A stretch of 64,000 bases of DNA from Isoptericola halalbus (GTDB lineage Bacteria; Actinomycetota; Actinomycetes; Actinomycetales; Cellulomonadaceae), in the NCBI GenBank assembly GCA_009663185.1, contig VJZX01000001.1:327389-391388 (forward strand). The letters run 5' to 3'. The notes under the pieces were generated by a model. The model made no database searches. It was not told the origin of the DNA and was given only the letters and a program-made list of their open reading frames with translations. Shown in pieces: positions 51,929 through 58,934 of the stretch. The first letter of the stretch is position 1. Each line of letters opens with the position of its first letter. The position numbers and the translations under genes are program-made.

Positions 51929-52486
51929 TCAGGCCTCGACGTCGTCGGGCGAGTCGACGTCGTCCGGCGTGCTGACCGACTCGTCCTGCACGAACGCGAC
52001 GCCGTCGAGGAAGCCCTTGGCCCGCTCGGTGCGCGGGTAGTCCTCGAGCAGCTTCCAGAACCCGGGGCCGTGGCCCGCGTGCAGCAGGTGCGCGAGCTCG
52101 TGCAGGAGCACATAGTCGAGGACCCATGCGGGCATGCCCTGGACGCGCGTCGAGATGCGGATCGACCCGTCGACGAGGGTGCACGACCCCCAACGCCGCC
52201 CCTGGTTGGACGACCACCGCACGCTCGTCGGGCGTGCCTTGCCCTGGAGGTATCTGGCCGACAGCTCGCGCGCCCGGGCCATGAGCTCGTCGTCCGAGGG
52301 CCGGCGGCGTCGCTCCTTGTCCTCGAGGCGGGCGAGCATCTTCGCCACCCACTCCTTCTCCTGGTCCCGGGAGAAGCGCGCCGGGATCGCGACGATGGTG
52401 CGTTCACCGTCGCGATAGGCACTGACCGTGGCGGTTCGCCGACGGCTTCGGCGCACCTCCACGGACGTCGGGGCGTCGTGGGCCAC
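51929..52486 (-). CDS. YgjP/SprT-like metallopeptidase (DUF45)
   Basis: The 185-residue protein has the YgjP-like order: Arg-rich beta N-terminus, RRWGSCTLVDGSIRIS (about 97-112), then the zinc site H129-E130-x2-H133 in LLHELAHLLHAGHG with H139 as third ligand. Family members are thought to act on bulky DNA or ribonucleoprotein-linked substrates, but this is not established. The GTG start at 52486 is chosen from the conserved N-terminus; the message may be near-leaderless (TACGGT at -10, complement of 52494-52499). It converges with the DUF2342 gene, seven bases between stops. Confidence 0.88.
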   Translation of the reverse strand: MAHDAPTSVEVRRSRRRTATVSAYRDGERTIVAIPARFSRDQEKEWVAKMLARLEDKERRRRPSDDELMARARELSARYLQGKARPTSVRWSSNQGRRWGSCTLVDGSIRISTRVQGMPAWVLDYVLLHELAHLLHAGHGPGFWKLLEDYPRTERAKGFLDGVAFVQDESVSTPDDVDSPDDVEA

Positions 52487-52591
52487 GGAATGACCGTATC
52501 GAAAAAACGTCAACGATGTGTTTCGTCGCACAGGTCGCGGGCCTGTGGATGACGCCGGAGGCACCTGCGCACACCGTGCCACAGTCACACC

Positions 52592-53701
52592 ATGACTGTC
52601 GCCACCACCGTCGGCACGACCGTCGGCACGACCGTCGGCACGAGACACCGCGACGACCGCGGGTCAGGCTCCGACGGAGTCCGCCTGCGGCCGGGCACAC
52701 CCGTCCTCGATCGCGGCGACGGCGAGGTGCAGCTCGGTACCGACCCCCGGTGGGCGCTGGTGGTGGCCGGGCTGTCAGCGGCAGAGTCGCGCTGGCTGTG
52801 CGAGGCCGCCGCGCGGCGCCACCGGTCGCTCGAGCAGGCCGCCCGGCGCTGGGAGGTCGACGACGAGCGACGCACCGAGATCACGGAGCTGCTGGTCCGG
52901 TGCGGGTTCCTCGTGCAGGCGCCGCCCGCGCAGGGCGGTGTTGCGGCACCGGCGGGAGGGGCGGCCGACGCCGCGGCACTCGGCGCGCTGCGCCCCGACG
53001 GCGCGGGAACGGCGACGCTGGCTTCCCGGGCGCGGTGCACGGTCGGGCTGAGCGGGCTGGGCCGCGTCGGTGCGGTGGTCGCCCAACATCTCGCGACGGC
53101 GGGCGTCGGGACGCTCGTCCTCGACGACCTCAGGCCGGTCCAGACGTCGGACACGGGACTCGGCGGCTACCGCCCGGGCGACGTCGGCAAGCCCCGCGAG
53201 GGCGCGCTGCGCGAGCTGCTCGCCGAACGGCACGCGAGCACCGCCGTCGTGCACGAGGTGGACGACGCGGCGGCGGATGCCGTGGTCGTCGTCGAGCCGG
53301 AGGTGGTGGATCCCCAGCGGTACGGGCGACTGCTCGGGGACGGCGTCCCGCACCTGCCGGTCGTCGTGCGGGAGGCCGACGTCATGGTCGGGCCGCTCGT
53401 GGTGCCGGGGCGGTCCGCCTGTGTCGGGTGCGTGGCACGGCACGCCACGGACGCCGACGCGCGATGGCCCAGCCTCGCCCGGCAGCTGCGGGAGCTCGAC
53501 GCGGAGCGCCCGCACGAGACGACCCTCGCGGCGAGCGCCGCGGCCCTCGCGGCGGGGCAGCTCCTCGCGCTGCTCGACGGCGCGCGTCCCGTTGCCGTCG
53601 GGGCCACGCTCGAGGTGGCCCTGCCCGAGGCGCTGCCCCGGGTGCGACCGGTGCAGCCGCACCCGGGGTGCGGCTGCACCGGTCTGGTGCCCGCCGGCTG
53701 A
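52592..53701 (+). CDS. ThiF/MoeB-like E1-type protein
   Basis: The 369-residue protein has an N-terminal winged-helix-like segment (about 45-110), then a Rossmann part TVGLSGLGRVGAVVAQHLATAGVGTLVLDDLRPVQTSD (about 149-186), as in ThiF/MoeB/E1 adenylating enzymes. A CVGC zinc pair and a final GCGC follow. The Arg finger and Lys of active E1 enzymes are not obvious, so catalysis is uncertain; some relatives recognise leader peptides. It sits where Rv3196 sits in mycobacteria. The N-terminus carries a tandem VGTT repeat. It converges with whiB7, 17 bases between stops. Confidence 0.8.
   Translation: MTVATTVGTTVGTTVGTRHRDDRGSGSDGVRLRPGTPVLDRGDGEVQLGTDPRWALVVAGLSAAESRWLCEAAARRHRSLEQAARRWEVDDERRTEITELLVRCGFLVQAPPAQGGVAAPAGGAADAAALGALRPDGAGTATLASRARCTVGLSGLGRVGAVVAQHLATAGVGTLVLDDLRPVQTSDTGLGGYRPGDVGKPREGALRELLAERHASTAVVHEVDDAAADAVVVVEPEVVDPQRYGRLLGDGVPHLPVVVREADVMVGPLVVPGRSACVGCVARHATDADARWPSLARQLRELDAERPHETTLAASAAALAAGQLLALLDGARPVAVGATLEVALPEALPRVRPVQPHPGCGCTGLVPAG
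52607..52642. repeat. Three tandem 12-base units inside the thiF-like gene
   Basis: ACCGTCGGCACG is repeated three times exactly (52607-52618, 52619-52630, 52631-52642), encoding a repeated Thr-Val-Gly-Thr stretch at residues about 6-17. Whole-codon units mean copy-number change would not shift the frame. Confidence 0.9.
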
Positions 53702-53718
53702 GGCGGCGGTGCGGACGG

Positions 53719-54090
53719 TCATGCCGCCGCGGTCTCCGACTTCCGCGGCCGGCCGCGGCCACGCTTGCGCGCAACCACGACGCCGTCGACGAAGACCTCA
53801 CCGCCCCACACGCCCCAGGGCTCGTGACGCTCCAGGGCGCCGGCCAGGCAGCCGGCCTGCAGGGGGCAGGCGCGGCACAGCGCCTTGGCCTCCTCGACCT
53901 GGGTCGTGTGCTCGGCGAACCAGAGCTCGGGGTCGTGGGTGCGGCACGGCAGCAGCGCCGCGAACTGGCGGTCGAGCTCGGCCGCTTCGGCCGGGCTCTG
54001 AGCCAGGGGTTGATGGGGAGTCCAGGGGCCGGAACCGCCCTGGGGGATCGTGTCGAGCAGCCGCTCGTCCAACAGCTGTGCGAGACGCAC
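53719..54090 (-). CDS. whiB7: WhiB7 redox-sensing transcription regulator
   Basis: The 123-residue protein has four cluster ligands, C49, C72, C75 and C81, the turn EPWGVWGGE (90-98) that contacts the primary sigma factor, and a C-terminal AT-hook GRGRPRK (111-117). The AT-hook identifies WhiB7, the activator of intrinsic antibiotic resistance in actinobacteria, which binds AT-rich DNA next to -35 elements. The GTG start follows GGAGG. A long leader with an upstream reading frame and hairpins lies in front (54091-54560), consistent with ribosome-sensing control. Confidence 0.95.
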   Translation of the reverse strand: MRLAQLLDERLLDTIPQGGSGPWTPHQPLAQSPAEAAELDRQFAALLPCRTHDPELWFAEHTTQVEEAKALCRACPLQAGCLAGALERHEPWGVWGGEVFVDGVVVARKRGRGRPRKSETAAA

Positions 54091-54147
54091 GAGTTCCTCC
54101 GTCAGGTCCTTGGTGTGTGCGAACGTCGGTGTTCAGGACCTGCGGGT

Positions 54148-54169
54148 GGCCCCCTGGAGTCAGGGGGCC
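54148..54169 (-). promoter_or_regulatory. Second hairpin in the whiB7 leader
   Basis: GGCCCCCT/AGGGGGCC forms an 8-base perfect stem with a 6-base loop between the attenuator and the whiB7 start. No U-tract follows. It may be an alternative structure that competes with the attenuator or masks the message. Confidence 0.6.
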
Positions 54170-54216
54170 GGTTCGTGCGACCTGGTGGGGTCTTCTTCCC
54201 TGGGCGGAAAGACGAA

Positions 54217-54246
54217 GGCCGCGGGTCCCGGGTGGACTCCGCGGCC
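54217..54246 (-). terminator. Probable attenuator in the whiB7 leader
   Basis: On the minus strand GGCCGCGG pairs with CCGCGGCC, extended by GTCC/GGAC with one bulged base, and is followed directly by the U-rich TTCGTCTTTCC. It begins eight bases after the stop of the upstream reading frame, where a translating or stalled ribosome would prevent its folding. A second small hairpin (CCGGTC/GACCGG, 54251-54266) covers the stop codon of that frame. Confidence 0.7.
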
Positions 54247-54254
54247 TGGACCGG

Positions 54255-54446
54255 TCAACAGACCGGATGCATCCAGGGTGCGGAGTCGGGTGCGAAGGTG
54301 CGATCGATGAGGCCAGCTCCGGCGTGCTGCGTACGCGTACGCACGCGGAAGGGAACGACCGCCGTGCACGGCTTGAGGGCAGACTTCGCCCCCGGCGCGT
54401 AGCCGGCTGATGCGTTCACCAGCGTGGTCTTGGTCATCGCGTCCAT
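54255..54446 (-). CDS. Upstream reading frame (63 codons) in the whiB7 leader
   Basis: The frame starts at an ATG preceded by a perfect AAGGAGG site (complement of 54460-54466), with 13 bases between. It has 63 codons (MDAMTKTTLVNASAGYAPGA at the start, ending SAPWMHPVC). A second in-frame ATG is codon 4. The peptide matches no family. whiB7 leaders in several actinobacteria contain short upstream frames whose translation controls read-through into whiB7; position, ribosome site and the following terminator hairpin fit that model. Confidence 0.65.
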   Translation of the reverse strand: MDAMTKTTLVNASAGYAPGAKSALKPCTAVVPFRVRTRTQHAGAGLIDRTFAPDSAPWMHPVC

Positions 54447-54521
54447 CTCTTTGCACCCACCTCCTTACTGCTCTCGGGCTTGCGCCTCTCGGCGCGCGCC
54501 ATCTCCGTCACGGACTCTCCG

Positions 54522-54559
54522 AGCATAGACGTCGGCGGCGCGAACGCCACCCCTTTTTT
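54522..54559 (-). promoter_or_regulatory. whiB7 promoter with AT-rich WhiB7 site
   Basis: On the minus strand there is TATGCT as -10 (complement of 54522-54527), a 17-base spacer, GTGGCG at the -35 place (complement of 54545-54550), and AAAAAA (complement of 54554-54559) three bases further upstream. An A-tract just upstream of a weak -35 is the known layout of WhiB7-dependent promoters, implying autoregulation. The predicted start site leaves a leader of about 425 bases. Confidence 0.7.
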
Positions 54560-54582
54560 CGAAGTTCGTGGGACAAATTTTC

Positions 54583-56637
54583 TCAGGGGGTCCGCGCGTC
54601 GGCCACAAGTGCCAGGATCGTGGACCCGTAGCGGTCGATCTTGGCCGGTCCGATGCCGTTGATCCTGGCCAACCCGGCGATCGACGTCGGCCGCACCTCG
54701 GCGATCTCAGCGAGCGTCGCGTCGCCGAGGATCGTGTACGCCGGCTTGTCGCTCTCGCGCGCGACGGACAGCCGCCACTCGCGCAGGGCGTCGAAGAGCT
54801 CGACGTCGGCCTCGCCCGTCAGTTGCAGCCTGGCCTGCCCACGTGGGCGGCGCGCAGCGCCGGCAGCCCGCCCGCGCGGCTCGTCGGGCCAGAGCCCGTC
54901 GAGGAACCGGGTGCGCTTGCGCGTCGCGCGACCGCCCGGGTTGCGCGAACGGGCGAACGAGAGCTCGAGGTGCACACGTGCGCGTGTCACGCCGACGTAC
55001 AGCAGACGGCGCTCCTCGGCGATCGCGTCGTCGGTCTCCGCGAGCGAGATGGGCATGAGTCCCTCGCTCGTGCCCGCGAGGAACACGGCGTCCCACTCGA
55101 GCCCCTTCGCCGCATGCAGCGACGCCAGCGTGACCCCCTCGACCGTGGGCGCGTGCTGCGCCGCGGCGCGCTCCTCAAGCTCGGCAACGAGCGTTGCGAT
55201 GGTCGCAGGCTGGTCGTCGGCGGCGATCCGAGCGAGGTCGTCCGCGAGCCCGACGAGCGCGTTCATCGCCTCCCAGCGCTCCCGGGCGGCACCGCGGGCG
55301 GCGGGCGGCCGCTCGGACCAGCCGGCCGAGGTCAGCACGTCGCGGACCTGCTCGGGCATGGGCGCCTCGGGGTCGGCCGAGCGCGCGGCACCGCGCAGCA
55401 GCACGACGGCGTCGCGCACGTCCTTGCGCTGGAAGAACCGCTCGCCGCCGCGTACCTGGTAGGAGATCCCGGCGTCAGCCAGCGCCGCCTCGAAGGCCTC
55501 CGACTGCGCGTTCGTCCGGTACAGGACCGCGATCTCGGAGGGCCGGACACCGTCCGCGACGAGCCGGCCGGCGCGCGCGGCGATCCCGGCGGCCTCGGCC
55601 TCGTCGTCGTCGTACACCGTGAACGATACGGGCGGGCCCGCGGGTCGCTGCGCGCGCAGCTCGAGCGCTCCGGCGACCCGCCCGCGCCGCAGGACCTCGT
55701 TGGCGAGGTGCACGACCTGCGGAGTCGAGCGGTAGTCGCGCACCAGCCGGATCACCTGGGCGTCGCGGTAGGTGCGCGTGAAGTCGAGCAGGTAGTGCGG
55801 CGTCGCGCCGGTGAAGGAGTAGATGGTCTGCGACGGGTCGCCGACCACGCACAGCTCGCGGCGACCGCCGAGCCACTGGTCGAGCAGGAACTGCTGCAGC
55901 GGCGAGACGTCCTGGTACTCGTCGACGACGAAGTGCCGGTACTGCCCGCGCACCTCGTCGGCGACCTGGCGGTGGGACGACAGCATGTCGGCGAGCATGA
56001 GGAGCACGTCCTCGAAGTCGATGACGCCGCGCTCGGTCTTCACGTCCTCGTAGGCGGTCAGCAGGCGCGCGACCGTCTGGTGGTCGTAGCCCGACGGCGG
56101 CGGCCGGTCGTCCGCGAGCGCCGCCTTGACGTAGTCCTCGGCCACGACGAGCGAGACCTTGGCCCACTCGACCTCGGACGACAGGTCGCGCACGGCGACG
56201 CGGTCGACGCTCACGCCGATCCGCCGCGCCGCCTCGGCGACGATCGGGGCCTTGTGCTCGAGGATCCGCGGCGGCGCACCTCCGACGACCCGCGGCCAGA
56301 AGTAGGCGAGCTGGCGCAGCGCCGCGGCGTGGAACGTGCGGGCCTGCACGCCCGCGACGCCGAGCTCGCGCAGGCGGGTGCGCATCTCGCCCGCGGCGCG
56401 GGCGGTGAACGTCACGGCGAGCACCGACGTCGGCTTGTAGGCGCCTGAACGCACGCCGTAGGCGATGCGGTGGGTGATCGCGCGCGTCTTGCCGGTGCCG
56501 GCGCCCGCGAGGACGCACACGGGCCCGGTGAGCGCGAGCGCGGCCTCGCGCTGCTCGGGGTCGAGGGCGTCGAGGATGGCGTCGGGATGAACCGGCGAGC
56601 CCGATCGGCTGGGCGTGGAGTTGGTGACCGCTGACAT
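54583..56637 (-). CDS. uvrD2: UvrD2-like DNA helicase with HRDC domain
   Basis: The 684-residue SF1A helicase has Walker A GAGTGKT (45-51), motif II VVDEYQDVSPLQQ, motif III GDPSQTIYSFTGA, motif IV LVRDYRST and motif VI LLYVGVTRARVHLELS. The C-terminal HRDC-like domain spans about 612-684 (LFDALREWRLSVARESDKPAYTI ... GIGPAKIDRYG). Mycobacterial UvrD2 carries a four-cysteine motif between the helicase and HRDC parts; here that linker (585-611) has no cysteine. The gene lies between whiB7 and the mycoredoxin gene, as in mycobacteria. ATG 56637 is preferred to longer upstream frames that overlap the divergent gene. Confidence 0.93.
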   Translation of the reverse strand: MSAVTNSTPSRSGSPVHPDAILDALDPEQREAALALTGPVCVLAGAGTGKTRAITHRIAYGVRSGAYKPTSVLAVTFTARAAGEMRTRLRELGVAGVQARTFHAAALRQLAYFWPRVVGGAPPRILEHKAPIVAEAARRIGVSVDRVAVRDLSSEVEWAKVSLVVAEDYVKAALADDRPPPSGYDHQTVARLLTAYEDVKTERGVIDFEDVLLMLADMLSSHRQVADEVRGQYRHFVVDEYQDVSPLQQFLLDQWLGGRRELCVVGDPSQTIYSFTGATPHYLLDFTRTYRDAQVIRLVRDYRSTPQVVHLANEVLRRGRVAGALELRAQRPAGPPVSFTVYDDDEAEAAGIAARAGRLVADGVRPSEIAVLYRTNAQSEAFEAALADAGISYQVRGGERFFQRKDVRDAVVLLRGAARSADPEAPMPEQVRDVLTSAGWSERPPAARGAARERWEAMNALVGLADDLARIAADDQPATIATLVAELEERAAAQHAPTVEGVTLASLHAAKGLEWDAVFLAGTSEGLMPISLAETDDAIAEERRLLYVGVTRARVHLELSFARSRNPGGRATRKRTRFLDGLWPDEPRGRAAGAARRPRGQARLQLTGEADVELFDALREWRLSVARESDKPAYTILGDATLAEIAEVRPTSIAGLARINGIGPAKIDRYGSTILALVADARTP

Positions 56638-56700
56638 CGCCTGCGATTCTTGCAGCCGTCCCTGACACCCGCCGCCCGCCGTCCCCAGGAGGACACCTCG

Positions 56701-56967
56701 ATGATCGCCACCCAGACGCTCCCCGAGCCCGGCACCGTCACCATGTACTCGACCACGTGGTGCGGCTACTGCCGCCGGCTGCGCACGCAGCTCGACTCCG
56801 AGGGCATCGAGTACACCGTGATCGACATCGAGGAGCAGCCGGAGACCGCCGCGTTCGTCGAGCAGGTCAACGGCGGCAACTGCACCGTGCCGACCGTCGT
56901 GTTCCCGGACGGGTCCGCCGCCACGAACCCGTCGCTCGCCGACGTCAAGGCCGCACTGGCGAACTGA
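56701..56967 (+). CDS. mrx1: Mycoredoxin (glutaredoxin-like)
   Basis: The 88-residue protein has the redox pair C21/C24 in WCGYC and the cis-Pro motif CTVPTVVF, with a glutaredoxin fold overall. The CGYC type is the mycoredoxin group that reduces mycothiol mixed disulfides in actinobacteria. GGAGGAC precedes the ATG. It is divergent from uvrD2 and converges with nudC, 15 bases between stops; the gene order agrees with Rv3198A. Confidence 0.94.
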   Translation: MIATQTLPEPGTVTMYSTTWCGYCRRLRTQLDSEGIEYTVIDIEEQPETAAFVEQVNGGNCTVPTVVFPDGSAATNPSLADVKAALAN

Positions 56968-56982
56968 GCTCACTGCCGACGA

Positions 56983-57915
56983 TCACCAGGCGCCGGGCAG
57001 CTCGCCGCCGTACCACTCCTCGATGAGCGCGCGGGCGATCGACTGCGGGCCCGGCATCCGCACCTCCTCGGCCTCGAGGGCCGCGAGCAGCGAGTCGCGG
57101 GTGAACCACCGCGCCTCGCTGATCTCCAGGTCGTCGACGCGGACGTCGGTGCTCACCGCCCGCGCCCGGAAGCCGACCATGAGCGAGGCAGGGAACGGCC
57201 ACGCCTGGCTGCCCCGGTAGACCACGTCGTGCGGCTCGGTGCCGATCCCGACGCCGGTCTCCTCGGCGACCTCGCGCCGCACCGCGTTCTCGAGCCCCTC
57301 GCCCGGCTCGACGAACCCGGCCAGGGTCGAGTACCGCCCACGGGGCCAGGCCGCGGCGTGCGCGAGCAGGATGCGGTCCGCGTCGTCGACGACGGCCATG
57401 ATCACGGCCGGGTCGGTGCGCGGGTACAGCTCACGTCCCTCCGTCGTGCAGACGCGCGTCCAGCCGGCCTGCCCGACCTGGGTCGGCGCGCCGCAGCGAG
57501 GGCAGTGCTCGTGCGCGGTGTGCCACTGCGCGAGCGCGACGGCCTCCACGACGAGCCCCTGCTCGAGGCCGTCGAGCGCGGGCAGCTCGCGCAGCCCGGC
57601 CCACGCACCGGCTTCGCCGCCCGCGTCCGGTGCTCCCGGGGTGCCGTCGTCGGGCAGCGCGAGCGCGAGGATCCCGGCGCCCTCGTGCTCGCCCAGGAAG
57701 AGCCACGTGCCGTCGTCGCGCAGGTGCCCAGCGGGCACGAGAGCCGGCCGCGGCAGGCCGTCGGCCTCGGCGACCGCGACGCGCGTGCCCCGTACCTGCA
57801 GCACACGCGTCGTCTCGTCCGCGCGCAGCAGGTCGAGCAGCGCGGGCTCCGCGCGGCGGTGGGCGGCGCGGTCGTGGACGCTGCGCGCGAAGGGCAGGTC
57901 GAGGGGGGACAGCAC
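56983..57915 (-). CDS. nudC: NAD(H) pyrophosphatase NudC
   Basis: The 310-residue Nudix hydrolase has the Nudix box GFVEPGEGLENAVRREVAEETGV (200-222) and the NADH-specific SQAWPFPAS (236-244; usually SQPWPFPxS). A zinc-ribbon segment has C138 and C141 followed by only one later cysteine, C156, where four are usual; the fourth position is Glu/Gly. It cleaves NADH and may remove NAD caps from RNA. GTG start at 57915. It is divergent from the phosphotransferase gene. Confidence 0.93.
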   Translation of the reverse strand: MLSPLDLPFARSVHDRAAHRRAEPALLDLLRADETTRVLQVRGTRVAVAEADGLPRPALVPAGHLRDDGTWLFLGEHEGAGILALALPDDGTPGAPDAGGEAGAWAGLRELPALDGLEQGLVVEAVALAQWHTAHEHCPRCGAPTQVGQAGWTRVCTTEGRELYPRTDPAVIMAVVDDADRILLAHAAAWPRGRYSTLAGFVEPGEGLENAVRREVAEETGVGIGTEPHDVVYRGSQAWPFPASLMVGFRARAVSTDVRVDDLEISEARWFTRDSLLAALEAEEVRMPGPQSIARALIEEWYGGELPGAW

Positions 57916-58010
57916 GCCACGACCGTAGCGGCTCGGCGGCCGGCGAGGTGCGGCGGGACACGCCCGGCACGGGAGCCCGCCGCACGGGCACGGGAGTCTA
58001 CGGTGGTGAC

Positions 58011-58934
58011 GTGCCACGCAGTCCGCTCGCTCTCGCCGCCCTCGCGACGGCCGCCGTACCGGGCCTCGACGCCCGCTCGGTCCGGCCGGAGGAGGTCCCC
58101 GGCGACTACGACGTCGCCGTCGTCGCCGCGCACGACGGCAAGGAGTGGGTCGTGCGTGCGCCGCGGAACACGATCGCGGGCGCCGCGCTCGAGGCCGAGG
58201 TCGAGCTGCTCGAGTCGCTCCACCTGTACGTCGACGCGGGCGTGCTGCCGTTCGTGGTGCCGCGCGTCGCGGGCTTCGCGCTGCTGCCCGAGGGCGGCCG
58301 CGCAGTCGTGCATCGCCGTATCACGGGGACGCCGTTGAACCTCGACGCGCTGCGTCCGGGTCCCGGGCTCGCCGCCGACCTGGGCCGCACGCTCGCGGCC
58401 GTGCACGAGCTGCCGCCGTCCGTCGTCGAAGCGTGCGGCCTGCCCTCGTACACGGCGGCCGAGTACCGCGAGCGCCGGCTCGTCGAGCTGGACGAGGCCG
58501 CCTCGACCGGGCGCGTCCCGCCCGCGCTGCTGCGCCGCTGGGAGGCCGCGCTCGAGGACGTCGCGCTGTGGCGGTTCAAGCCGGTCGTGGTGCACGGTGA
58601 CCTGGCGCCCGACCAGATGCTCGTGAGCAGCACGCGGGTGACGGCGATGAGCGGCTGGTCCGACGCCCGCGTCGCCGACCCCGCCGACGATCTGGCGTGG
58701 CTGCTCGTCGCGGCACCGCCCGAGGCCGTCGACTCGATCATGGAGGCCTACCAGCTGCGCCGCACCGAGCTGAGCGACGCGCGGCTCGTCGACCGCGCGC
58801 TCCTCGTCGGCGAGCTCGCGCTCGCGCGCTGGCTCCTGCACGGCGTCCGGCGCAGGCTGCCCGACGTCGTCGCGGACGCCGAGTCGATGCTCGCCGACCT
58901 CGACGAGGCGACGCGCGAGGATGCCCCCGCCTGA
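58011..58934 (+). CDS. Phosphotransferase family protein (macrolide 2'-phosphotransferase-like)
   Basis: The 307-residue kinase-like protein has an N-lobe with VRAPRN and an E in the next helix. The catalytic loop is VVVHGDLAPDQMLV (about 196-209), with the aminoglycoside/macrolide kinase HGDxxxxN/Q pattern, and the metal segment is SGWSDARVADPADDLAWLL, where Asp replaces the usual IDW/DFG order. Close relatives beside nudC in Micrococcales are annotated as Mph-like, but antibiotic resistance is not proven. The GTG at 58011 is used; its stop and the adnB stop abut in TGATCA. Confidence 0.82.
   Translation: MPRSPLALAALATAAVPGLDARSVRPEEVPGDYDVAVVAAHDGKEWVVRAPRNTIAGAALEAEVELLESLHLYVDAGVLPFVVPRVAGFALLPEGGRAVVHRRITGTPLNLDALRPGPGLAADLGRTLAAVHELPPSVVEACGLPSYTAAEYRERRLVELDEAASTGRVPPALLRRWEAALEDVALWRFKPVVVHGDLAPDQMLVSSTRVTAMSGWSDARVADPADDLAWLLVAAPPEAVDSIMEAYQLRRTELSDARLVDRALLVGELALARWLLHGVRRRLPDVVADAESMLADLDEATREDAPA

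Noticed and set aside
58011..58934. Firm assignment as an antibiotic-inactivating macrolide phosphotransferase
   Set aside because: The kinase motifs fit the wider phosphotransferase family, and the location in a conserved housekeeping block does not prove a resistance role.
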